A program made the translations under genes and the position numbers. A model generated the notes under the pieces. That model made no database searches, was not told the origin of the DNA, and saw only the letters and a program-made list of their open reading frames with translations. Positions 54,793 through 64,000 of a DNA stretch of 64,000 bases are shown here, piece after piece. The stretch comes from Hansfordia pulvinata (lineage: Eukaryota; Ascomycota; Sordariomycetes; Xylariales). The DNA lies in NCBI GenBank assembly GCA_006538405.1, contig BJKQ01000001.1, positions 186,001 to 250,000 on the forward strand, written 5' to 3'. Positions within the stretch are counted from its first letter, which is position 1. Each line of letters starts with the position of its first letter.

Positions 54793-57777
54793 ATGCGTCT
54801 CCTGTACTTCGAGGGCGACGAGCTGTGCCAGACCCCCGATGTCAAGAACACCGAGCCGTACGCCATTCTGTCCCATACATGGGGCCCGCCCGACCAGGAA
54901 GTCTCCTACTCGGACATTGTCCACCGCACCGGATCCCAGAAGACAGGCTACCGGAAAATCGAGTTCTGCGGGCGCCAGGCGGCTGCCGATGGCTTACGTT
55001 ACTTCTGGGTCGACACCTGCTGCTTCAACAAAGATGACCGCCGAGAAGAGGAGGTCGCCATCAACTCCATGTTCCGCTGGTACCAGGAATCGGCACGCTG
55101 CTATGTCTTTCTATCCCAGATCTCTGCCGGCCCACCCGACCAAGTCCCACCGCAGTGGGAGCCCGAGTTTCGCAGCAACAGGTGGTTTACCCGGGGCTGG
55201 ACGCTCCAGGAGCTGGTCGCTCCTGACCATGTCGACTTCTTCACAGACACCGGCCACCATCTGGGTGATAAGCGGTCGCTAGAACACTTGGTCTCGGACA
55301 TTACTGGAATCCCTGCCCTGGTGCTTCGAGGGAAACCGCTTTCCGCCTGCTCTGTCAAGGAGCGCTTCTCGTGGGCCGAGAGAAGACAGACAACGTACGA
55401 AGAAGACAAGGTCTACTGCTTGTTGGGCATCTTCGCCATCTCCTTGTCGAAGCGGTACGGCGAGCCAGTGGGCGAAACCAAGCAGCGGCTACTGAACAAG
55501 ATTGAGAAAGCCTCAAAAGGTAAGGATGGACCAGATCTCTGCGCATGAGGCTCGTCACTAATCCACCTAGGCGGTCCGCATGGAGACTATACCATCCCTT
55601 GTCACCTGTCACGCTTTCCCGAGAGCCAACATTTCGTCGCGCGAGAAATGGAGTTGATCGATTTGCACCGCGCGCTTCGAGGAAACGGCCGTCGTAAGAC
55701 TGCCTTCCTGTATGCTATGGGTGGCATGGGCAAGACTCAGATCGCCGTTGCGTACGCCAAGCGCCATCAGGACAACTACTCCGCCATTTTCTGGGTCAAT
55801 GCCAAGGACGAGGAGTCCATCCAGGGCAGCTTTCGCTGCGTGGCAGACCAGATTTTGCGAGCACACCCGTCTGCTGAGAATCTGCGAGCGATGGCGGCAA
55901 TCGTGGAAGCGGGCAATATCCACTCGATCGTTGCCTCGGTCAAAGCCTGGTTGGATTCAATCTCGAATACACGATGGCTCCTCATCTTTGACAATTACGA
56001 CAACCCATCCATCGCCAACAGTCCGAATGATGATGCCATCGATATCAGGTCGTTCCTGCCGGAATGCGACCATGGCGCGGTCCTCATTACAACACGAGTA
56101 TGGAGTCTTCAGATCGGTCAGCCTGTCACTGTCCGCAAAATGGAGAGGCCAGAGGACAGTCTCGAGATCCTAGCCAAGTACTCCAGAAAGGAAAGGCTGG
56201 CCGAAGGTGAGTCCCACCGCACCGCCTCCATATTGTGGGCATGCACATAAAGCATCCAAGGCTGATACCGGCAGCAGAACCTGGCGCCATGGAACTGGCC
56301 AAAAAGCTGGACGGTTTGCCTCTCGCTTTGGCTACCGCGGGGGCGTTCCTCGGTCAAAACAACATGCCGATCAGCGCTTATTTGACGAGTTATGGCACCG
56401 AATGGGCTCGCCTGCAGAGCCTGAGCCCTACTCAGCATTCATACGAAAATCGAACGCTTCGCTCGACGTGGCAGATGTCCCTGGACCAGGTTCGACTTCG
56501 TGATCCGAATGCGGTAGAGATGCTCCGCCTATGGGGTTACGTTGACAATGAAGATGTGTGGTTCGACTTGGTGCGAGGATCGGGCCAAGACAGTGGTGAA
56601 GGGGATGAGCAACCCGCCAACACCACGGTCCCTGAGTGGTTCCGGTCGATTGCGCGGGACGAGCTCTCGTTCCACAGTACTATGGGTATCCTGTGCAATT
56701 TCTGCCTTGCTGAGCCTAACACTGGGGCTCGGCATGACAAACTTGACGGCTACAGCATCCATGCCTGCATGCACGCTTGGGTCAAAGATGTCCTGGGCGG
56801 CGCCATGGAGGATCCAGTCCTTATGAACCTCAGCCTCGGCCTCGTGTCGAAGAGTGTGCCCCACGAGAACGATGCTCAGTGGCCTGTGCACGCGCGCCGC
56901 CTGTTGCATCATGCCATAGCAGTTGCCAGCTTCCCGCCCTTCGATTCGATTGCCCGTTGGAGGGATCTACGCACGGTCGCCCGTTTATTCTCCAGACTAC
57001 TCAAGTTGGCCGAGGCGCAAGATCTGTACGAGCGGGTGTTAAGAATCCAGGAACAGTCGTCACAGGTGAGCGACATATCTGTATTTGAGACAGCCAACAA
57101 CTTGGGCAATGTCTACAGACTCCAGAATGAAGTGGGAAAATCAGAGCAACTACTCCAGCGGGCATTGAATGGATTCACCGCGTTGTTAGGTAATAACGCC
57201 GAATTGTCGCTTGATTGCAGCATCAACCTGGCTCTCGTGTACAGGAGGCAGGGCAGGCTTGAGGAGGCAGAGCGCATGCTCAATCGAGCACAACAAAGCT
57301 GCGATTCGACGACCGACCGAGGCTTCATGGCAACCTTCAATTGCATCCATAATCTGGGTCTTGTCTACTCAGATGGTAACCGACTCGAGGAAGCACAGCA
57401 AATGCTTGAGTGGGCACTTGATCTCGGAGAAAGGAGATTTGGACCGAGTCATTTGAAGACGGTGAGTTCTGCAGGTGCTCTAGGCCTTGTATGTTCAAAA
57501 AGAGGCGACACTGCGAAGGCACAAAAGATGTTAAGGCGGGCATTCGACGCACACTACGAGGCGTATGGACGCTGTGATGAAAGGACGGAAGAAGCTAGGA
57601 AAAACTTGATGAGTCTCCATAAGATGAGGAAGGCAGAGAACGACTTCCGTGAGTTACCTTCCGCATTCTTTTTCTTCCCGGCAAATTTAGCTAATCATTC
57701 CATCTCAAGACATGTATATAAACATGGGAATGGGTCACCAATTTAGTGGAAGCACTTTCAATTTTGGAAAAAATTAG
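54793..57777 (+). CDS. NLR-type receptor: HET, NB-ARC and TPR domains
   Basis: Four exons (54793-55519, 55571-56206, 56275-57648, 57710-57777) join in phase to 934 residues. Residues 1 to about 240 form a HET domain (PYAILSHTWG, YFWVDTCCFNKDD, RNRWFTRGWTLQELVAP-like RSNRWFTRGWTLQELVAP, YCLLGIFAI). An NB-ARC STAND NTPase follows: P-loop AMGGMGKTQIA at about 291-301, Walker B WLLIFDNYDN, sensor ITTR, and GLPLAL. From about 700 to 900 there are TPR units of the fungal NB-ARC-linked type (NLGNVYRLQNEVGKSEQLLQ, INLALVYRRQGRLEEAERML, NLGLVYSDGNRLEEAQQML). HET domains trigger incompatibility cell death; TPR repeats sense ligands; NB-ARC oligomerises. It therefore probably acts in nonself recognition. 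The spliced C-terminus ends GHQFSGSTFNFGKN. Confidence 0.92.
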
Positions 57778-58671
57778 CCAGCGTGGGCGGTAATCTGTCA
57801 ACCAACAGAAGGTTCAGCCAGTCGAAGGTGTCAGAAACCCTTATTTAACCCCGTTTTACCTCTTGCCTCGAGAACGTGAAATGAAATAGTAAGGATAGGG
57901 CGCAATGAATGTATTGATGTTATAGAAGGATGAGGTTCCCGGTCGGCCCCAGCAAGGCCAGAACTGCCTGTATACCCTTCAGTCACAGTCGTACCTGCCC
58001 AAACGGCACTTCTCGTAAAGGGGGGCTAAAAACGTTGGATTCGACTCCTTGGATCAGAGAGCATGCTTCACGTTTTCTGACAGTTCTCGCTTCCTATTGG
58101 CTTTGGAAATGGAGTACCACCAGAATCAAAATACCACCTTCGTAAGGAAAACCGCCTTGATTCGCAACGCCCATTTCAAATAGAGTGGTGGGGCACGGTG
58201 ATCCTGGTCTGGTGACTGATAGTCACGTAGCCCCAGATCAGGCGCGACAGTCACGGGACAGCGATGAAAGTCAAGTGATTGTTTAGAAGATGATGTGTAA
58301 TTAATTTTTTTTCGTGATCTTTTCCCTTAGGTATTGCCCAACCTCGACTGGGCCAGCTTCAGCAGCATCACCAGTGTATCTGACCTTGGTATCATAATGT
58401 CATAAAAAAAACCCCGTCCGCCTCATCATCTCCCCATCTGTCTATCCCCGCCGATCGGGTATCTCGCGCGTCGGTCGTCGTTACAAGTCATGGTCATAAA
58501 CATCAAGGGCCCTTTCCCGCCCGTGTGGCGCGCGAGAGCCGGGCCTGTGTCGTAAGAGAGAAGGCAACATATATAAGAAACATGGTAGAGGAAATAGGCG
58601 TTGACAAGAAAAAGGCAATTACACAATCGCTGATGCTGGCTAGACGAGAGTGGGCAAAGCGCCGTCTACAT
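57778..58671. other. Intergenic, no gene seen
   Basis: Convergent region between the NLR gene and the glycine-zipper gene. It is more AT-rich than average, with several A/T runs. No gene supported. Confidence 0.55.
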
Positions 58672-59628
58672 CTAGTCGTAGTCGTGACGGTGGCTGTGGC
58701 GGCTGCGGCTGCGGCTGTGGCGGCGGCGGTGCTCGTGGTGATGCTCTCGGTGCTCGCGGTGGCCGTGGTGGTGCCCGTGGTGCCCGTGGTGGCTACCGTG
58801 GTGGCTGCTATGATGGCTGCTGCCGTGCTCGCTGCCGCCGTGGCTGCTGCCGCCGCTGCCACCGCCAAGAAGCAGGTTCTGCGCGCTGCCTAGCAGGCCG
58901 CCGCCCAAACCGCCGTGGCTGCTGCCGTGGTGGCTGCTGTGGCTGCTGAACGAGTTGGAGTGGTGGTGCCCGTGGCGGCCACCGTGGTGGCTACCGTGGT
59001 GCCCGTGCTCGTGGCCGTGGCGGCCGTGCTTCTTGTGGTCCTGGACCTTGTCCTCGATGTAGTTGGCGGCCAGCGCGCCCACGGCGCCCCCCAGGAAGGT
59101 GCCCATCTTGCCCTTGCCGAACTTGTGGCCGAGGGCGGCGCCGGCGCCGCCGCCCATGATGGTCGCGCCGAGGCCGCGCTCGCCGTCCGGCCCGTCGCCG
59201 CCGCCTCCGCCGTGCATCCCGCGCTGCTGCTGCTGCTCGCCGTCGCTGTGCTCGCCGCGGTAGTTGTGGTGGCGCCTCTTCTCGTCCTCGTCGCTGTAGT
59301 AGGAGTGAGGGTCCGCCGAGTGGGGGCGGGGCACCATGGCGCCGTGGCTGCCGGCGTAGGGCGGGGGCGGGGGAGGAGCAGCAGCGCCGTGGTGGGAGTG
59401 GGCCGAGCCCGGGCGGTAGTAGGGCCCCTGGTCGTAGGGGCTCAGGTGGGAGGAGGAGTGAGGCGCGGGGTAGCTGCCGTAGGGGCCGCCGCCGGCGGCG
59501 TCCGGAGGGTAGGGGGCGCTGTGGTGGTTGGGTGACGAGGAGGGCGGCGGGTAGGCCTGGTGCTGCTGGGGCGGGTAGCCGCCGCCTCCGCCGCCGCTGG
59601 CGTTGCCGTAGTATTCTGCCGCTGCCAT
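58672..59628 (-). CDS. Glycine-zipper protein with Pro/Tyr-rich N-terminus and His-rich C-terminus
   Basis: Intronless, 318 residues. The first about 140 residues are low complexity (Pro, Tyr, Gly, Ser, His), with a charged SDEDEKRRHHNYRGEHSD segment. The middle GLGATIMGGGAGAALGHKFG then KGKMGTFLGGAVGALAANYI is a clear glycine-zipper two-helix hairpin, as in Rickettsia 17-kDa-antigen-type domains found in many fungal proteins. The C-terminal third is extremely rich in His, Ser and Gly, ending with Arg/His repeats. The repeats could bind divalent metals, but this is inference. The zipper suggests membrane association or self-assembly. On the opposite strand the same DNA makes Ala/Val-rich frames, which I treat as shadows. 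Confidence 0.78.
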   Translation of the reverse strand: MAAAEYYGNASGGGGGGYPPQQHQAYPPPSSSPNHHSAPYPPDAAGGGPYGSYPAPHSSSHLSPYDQGPYYRPGSAHSHHGAAAPPPPPPYAGSHGAMVPRPHSADPHSYYSDEDEKRRHHNYRGEHSDGEQQQQRGMHGGGGGDGPDGERGLGATIMGGGAGAALGHKFGKGKMGTFLGGAVGALAANYIEDKVQDHKKHGRHGHEHGHHGSHHGGRHGHHHSNSFSSHSSHHGSSHGGLGGGLLGSAQNLLLGGGSGGSSHGGSEHGSSHHSSHHGSHHGHHGHHHGHREHREHHHEHRRRHSRSRSRHSHRHDYD

Positions 59629-62250
59629 GCTTCTTCTAGTTGTTCTGTTCTGAGAAGGGTACTACTGGATGCAGTATACTGAAAGTAGGAGTTGGTGTGT
59701 TGTAGTCGGTAGTGAGAGAGGGCGGGGTTGTTGCTGTCTTTTTAAGCGCAACTCGATCAAGTGTCGTCAGCCTGGTGTGGAGATGGTGTCGGCACAATGG
59801 CTGAGTGATGATGAGGATGCTGATGGGGCGGGATGAGTCACGAGGTAAGTAAGGTCAGGCAGACAGAGGCCCTTTATAATGGCCCGGCCGCGTCGTCGAG
59901 AAGGCCATCTTCCCCGGAGGAGGAACATGCCGGAACAGCCGCAGCTGATGGGATGCCGCGCCGCGCCCCAGACCAGCACCAGCAGGGGAGGCGAGTAGTG
60001 ACGGACGAACTGCGGAGCACAGCATGCTGCCGTATCCGTAAGCGATCCACGAGCCAACAATGCGCTCTTGCGCCATCCCATCCCTCTTCATCCACCTTCC
60101 ATGACACGCTATGCGCCTTTACGCCGGCCAGGACTCGTACGGATACGATACAGCCCCTCGCCCCGCCCCCTCTCTCTGGCGCCGCCGCCGCCGCTGCTGC
60201 TGCTGGTCGACTCACCACCCCGTCGTCAGCCCGGGCGTCCGGGGCGTCAGCTGGGACGGGCGACGTAGGCCCTCTGCGCGGCACAGCCGGCACATGATTT
60301 GCCCACAGCAAGCATGGGGCACCGATGATGCTGAGGCGCAGCAGCGCCAGAGGCCGAGGCGGAGGCGGCCCCATTTCTTCCCTGCACAACACCCATGTGG
60401 GGAGGCCCCGAACGGCCATCAGATGAGCCGCTCGCGAGCCGCTAGGACCACCTCGGCCAAAGTCGGCCGCCAGCCACGGAGCTGATCATCAGGGCCAAGA
60501 CGCACACCTCGAAGCCGTTGCAGTGGGCTGCTGCCCTCCAACTGATGGATTGTCTGAGACACAAGACACAAGACGGCCCATCACCGTCTCGAAGCGAGCG
60601 CAACTCGCAGGTCGTGGTTGGGTGACGATATCGTACAGGGTTGTCCCCGGGTGGTGGTGATCATGTTGATCCTGGGCGGCAAGCATGACAAGCATCCCGT
60701 CTTGTCCCCAACCCGGTCTCCGAGATGGCCGGACAGGCCATTGTCTTCGTCTCGTCTCTGGTGGACGGAGCCTGAGAACAATCGGGGCCAAGGTCGCGAT
60801 CGGCGTCAGAGGGCCTTTGGCGATTTTTCCTCCCTCCCAAACTCAGGGCAGTCAATAGCAGGATTGCAGCTGCGCCATAGACGCTCCTGTCAAGTGCATG
60901 TCCAATTCCGTGGGACATTTCCTCGTTTCTCCTGTGTTCCGAAGAGGCCCCGGCTGGCTATCGATTCCAGGGTGGCGGTGCAGCTGTCAAGTCTGAGATC
61001 GTCCACAGATTGTTCCACGTTTCTACTGATGTTCCATGGCTCCCTGCTCGAGCCACACGAGGTTGGTTCTGCCCCCAAGGCCCTGCCCTGCGTGCACTGC
61101 GCCACACACCGTGATCGCGCGCGAGGTTGGCAAGGTCAGGTGAGGCGCTGCTGCAGAGCGAGCATCCACTCTCCATCGACATTCTCGAAGCCTGCCGCAT
61201 CTGTACGAGCACGCCTGTCCCTTGCATCTGCATATGGGTTCTCAGCACAGCGCGGGCGGTTCAGTGATCGATTCCGCCACGGGCGCAGAGACGGAGATGT
61301 GGAAAAGGAGGCGATCCCGCCCAATGACGATGGGCGCGGGGCTGTGCGTGCGTGTGCAAGCTATTCGGCGCATCCGACCCATGCACTCATTGGCCTCCCT
61401 GATGGCCTCCCCACCCGCTAAGCCTCCTCCGCGCCGCTGTCGCCGAGAAGCCGAGCGAGCCCGTCCGAGCATCCCTGTCGTTCTCAACTCGCTCTCCCTC
61501 GCTCCTTCGCGACAAAGCTTCGCCTGTTATTACGGATAGTCATGGCGGGGCGCGATAGCACTCCTTCATCGAAATACTGTGTGGCGCAAGGCGTCGTCGT
61601 CGTCGCTCTCAGTCTCCATCACTCGAGGTAAATCACAGCCAGCTAGTGATACAAGCTCGGGGCCGAAATCGAGTAAACTCAGTCGTAGTCGCATTCTCGC
61701 TCATTCATGTCCCCTATTCAGCTATCCCCATGCTGCAAGCATCATCCTAGGAAGACGCGTCCCTGCTGCCATGAACGCGCGAATGTGCGCCAATCCAAAC
61801 CTTCCTGTCGAGCCTCGTCGAATGTCAATCCACGATCCAGGGGCGGGGAAATCGATAGGCATGCATCGCTGGCCATTGCACTGTCTCCTCCGCGTTCCGC
61901 CCTCGCCGAGCTGACTCTGGTCTCATCACACTCGTGGCCAAGGTCAATACCCCCAAGTCCCATACCCCATGGCCGAGTCCTCCTCGTCATGAAAACGCAG
62001 CCTCCAGCCAATTTAGCAAATCACACCACGCCATATCCAGCCACATGGTACGTTCCAGCGTCTCGACAAACTGTTTCCAACAAATACAGATCGCTCCCCA
62101 AGCAGGAAGCCGAGCTGCCTGCCATCGCTAAGACCAACGGTGTATGGGTGTATATACGCGTCAAACCTGGGCAAAGTAAGTGAATCAGAAGAAAATCAAC
62201 GGCGCCGCCAACAAAACCCCCTCAACACTTTCTCTCTCGAGCCGAGAGTT
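59629..62250. other. Intergenic, no gene seen
   Basis: Promoter of the glycine-zipper gene at the left and the 3' flank of the Whi5-like gene at the right. The overlapping frames between 59833 and 61421 are Arg/Pro-rich and have no features. Confidence 0.55.
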
Positions 62251-63827
62251 TCAGACCCCGATTTGTCTCCTCGCTTGGGGCAAGTTGATCTCCCCCTCCG
62301 AATCAGAACTGTCGTCTGCCCCGGCCTTGTCCAGCATCCGTTCAATATCCTCGTCTTGTATCGTGGGTCGCGATCTGGCTGGCCCAAGACCGGCCGGTAT
62401 CGATAGGGATGGCCGCTGTCCTGGGGCGGTCATCCTCCGTCGCGGGGTCCCGTGAGCTTGAGGCGAGCCGTATGGCTCGTCCAGTTGCATCTGACTGGCC
62501 TCGCTGGGCGACCTTTCAAATCCAACCCGCTTCCCTGCGCCACTCGCATGTACACCTGGCCTCCCTGTGGGCAGACTTTTGCGGGGGGGCGTGGACGCCT
62601 CCGCACCAATGCCCAAGCGCGACGTCGGCAGGGCTGTGCGTGCGGCGTTGGCGGCAGCTCTGTTGTTCTTCATATTTGCCGAGTTCCCCGGGCTGCTCAT
62701 AAACATCAACGTCTCCAAAGCCTCCTGCTCGCGCGCGTTTTGGTGCGGCGAAAACAATATCGGGTCGACCTGAGGTGTTCGGCTGGTCTGGGCAGGCGTG
62801 CCCTGCAATGGACTAGGCTGGGCCGGTGTGTGAGGAGAAGCCTGGTGTGAGCTGGCGAGGTATGCGGGCGTATGCCGAGCGGTCGAGTTCCGACGGGGGT
62901 GCGCCGGGCCGGGCTGACGGGGCTGAATCGAGGCGGGGGGGCCGAGGGCGGGGACATGAGGAGACGTCGAGCTCCGGGGTCGAGAGCCGTTCTCACGCCA
63001 GAAAGACTCGTAGGTGCGACTGGGCGGAGGGATCATGTGAATGGGCGGGGTGGTGATGGAATGTGAGATACCGTGTCTCGCGGCGGTCATGGCGGCGCGA
63101 GGGCTCGCAGAGGGGCCGTGGCGGCCGTAGAGGGTAGAGGTGCTGGAGGCGGGCGAGGCTGCACGCGAGGCGAGCGACTCTACCTCGTCGATAGAGTGGC
63201 TTTGCCAGCCATTGTTGACTTTGACCATGGCGTAAGACAGTTTTGTCTTAAGCTCGGCGGAGAGCTGGTGGAGGAATGAGTGATCAGCCATCGGTCACAC
63301 CGCCGTGGGGCGTCGTTGCGCAGGTGCAGACCGTCTTGTGGTCATTGTCATGCACGTGTGAAATGGAAGCAAAATGCGTGATATCATACCTCTCCTATGC
63401 GGCTCCCCGTGGTTGAGGCCATGCTGACAGTGCTCGTGTTCCTGGAGTGGCCCATGCGCGGCGCAGACGCGGTGGACGTGTTACGCGAGTGCTTAACGAA
63501 GCCGTCGGCCATTCTCTTCCTAGACAGACCGGCGTTGGCCGCGTCGGAGTCGGTTTCCGCCATCCTCTGCTGCTCGGCGGCGAGCTGGGATAGCTGCATC
63601 AACTGGGAGTCTTGACTGGAGGGGCCGTTGACGGTGTCGTGAGTGGTGCTGCCTTCGCTGTCGCTGGCGGGCGGTGTGAAGACGCGGTCGGAATCAGTGG
63701 TCATGGTAGTAGCCTGTGAGCCGTCGACGGGAGAGACGGCGGACTGGCTGTGGTGGTCGAGATGGTGAGCGTGGTGGTGGGAGTGGTGAGGCGACGGGAG
63801 AGTCGCAACGCCCGTCTGCCTATTCAT
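62251..63827 (-). CDS. Whi5/Nrm1-like G1/S transcription repressor
   Basis: Two exons on the minus strand (63827-63390, 63264-62251) join in phase to 483 residues. The second exon opens LSAELKTKLSYAMVKVNNGW, the short conserved GTB/Whi5 motif by which these proteins bind SBF- or MBF-type transcription complexes. The rest is Ser/Pro/Thr-rich and disordered, with many SP and TP sites (SPHTPAQPSP, RTPQVDP, STPPRK) expected of CDK-regulated repressors, and a conserved tail block QDEDIERMLDKAG. The start at 63827 has a strong context (CCGCCATGA); the frame stays open upstream to the window end, so a longer form is possible. The inferred role is nuclear: restraint of G1/S genes until CDK phosphorylation. 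Confidence 0.82.
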
Positions 63828-64000
63828 GGCGGCGGACGCGCCGTGGGGCAGCGGGACTGACAGTGGTACCACTGGGCGGAGCAAGCAGACAGGCAGAACA
63901 CGAGTAGAGCGCAGCAGAGGCTGGGGGCGGGTCTGCAAGACGCGTCCTGGAGAGCAGTGAGCGCTTGAGGCCGAGTTGGAATTGGCCAAGGTGGTGAGCA

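Overview
The window looks like nuclear DNA of a filamentous ascomycete (Pezizomycotina, most likely Sordariomycetes). The grounds are GC-rich coding DNA, many short GT-AG introns with CTRAY-type branch sites, and the gene content: a HET/NB-ARC/TPR receptor, a Fungal_N-domain protein, a GH5 cellulase, a Whi5-type repressor and a PMCA-type Ca2+-ATPase. There are no prokaryotic operons, CRISPR arrays or viral genes.

Layout. 1-13 kb: the 3' end of a class V aminotransferase-like gene; a methyltransferase-like protein with an apparent secretion signal (minus); a tRNA-Arg(CCG) (minus); a Fungal_N-domain gene with a frame break near its start; and a divergent pair, a 2OG-Fe(II) dioxygenase (minus) and a pantothenate/vitamin-type MFS permease (plus, 11 exons including an 11-nt micro-exon). 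13-24 kb: a DUF7703-like membrane protein; a tandemly duplicated secreted-protein gene with one decayed copy; a secreted nucleoside hydrolase with four one-base frame breaks; and a GH5 endoglucanase. 24-31.5 kb: a SulP anion transporter with a STAS domain, then a CpG-starved tract with a large hairpin and tandem repeats, then a C2H2 zinc-finger gene. 31.5-37.7 kb: no convincing gene. 37.7-46.2 kb: a Ca2+-ATPase and a sugar/quinate-family MFS transporter. 46.2-53.2 kb: no convincing gene. 53.2-64 kb: a small secreted cysteine-rich protein, the HET-NB-ARC-TPR receptor, a His/Gly-rich glycine-zipper protein and a Whi5-like G1/S repressor.

How the genes relate. Most look like independent single genes. 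The oxygenase/permease pair shares a promoter region, and with the nearby methyltransferase and aminotransferase it could be a small metabolic neighbourhood, although no backbone synthase is present. The cellulase, nucleoside hydrolase and small secreted proteins fit a saprotroph or plant/insect-associated lifestyle. The receptor fits fungal allorecognition or innate immunity.

Quality note. At least six frame breaks sit at G or C runs and each needs exactly one extra base to restore a conserved protein; a seventh gene has an intron phase that is one base short. This points to homopolymer under-calling in the assembly more than to true pseudogenes. Spliced structures were read by eye from splice consensus and frame continuity.
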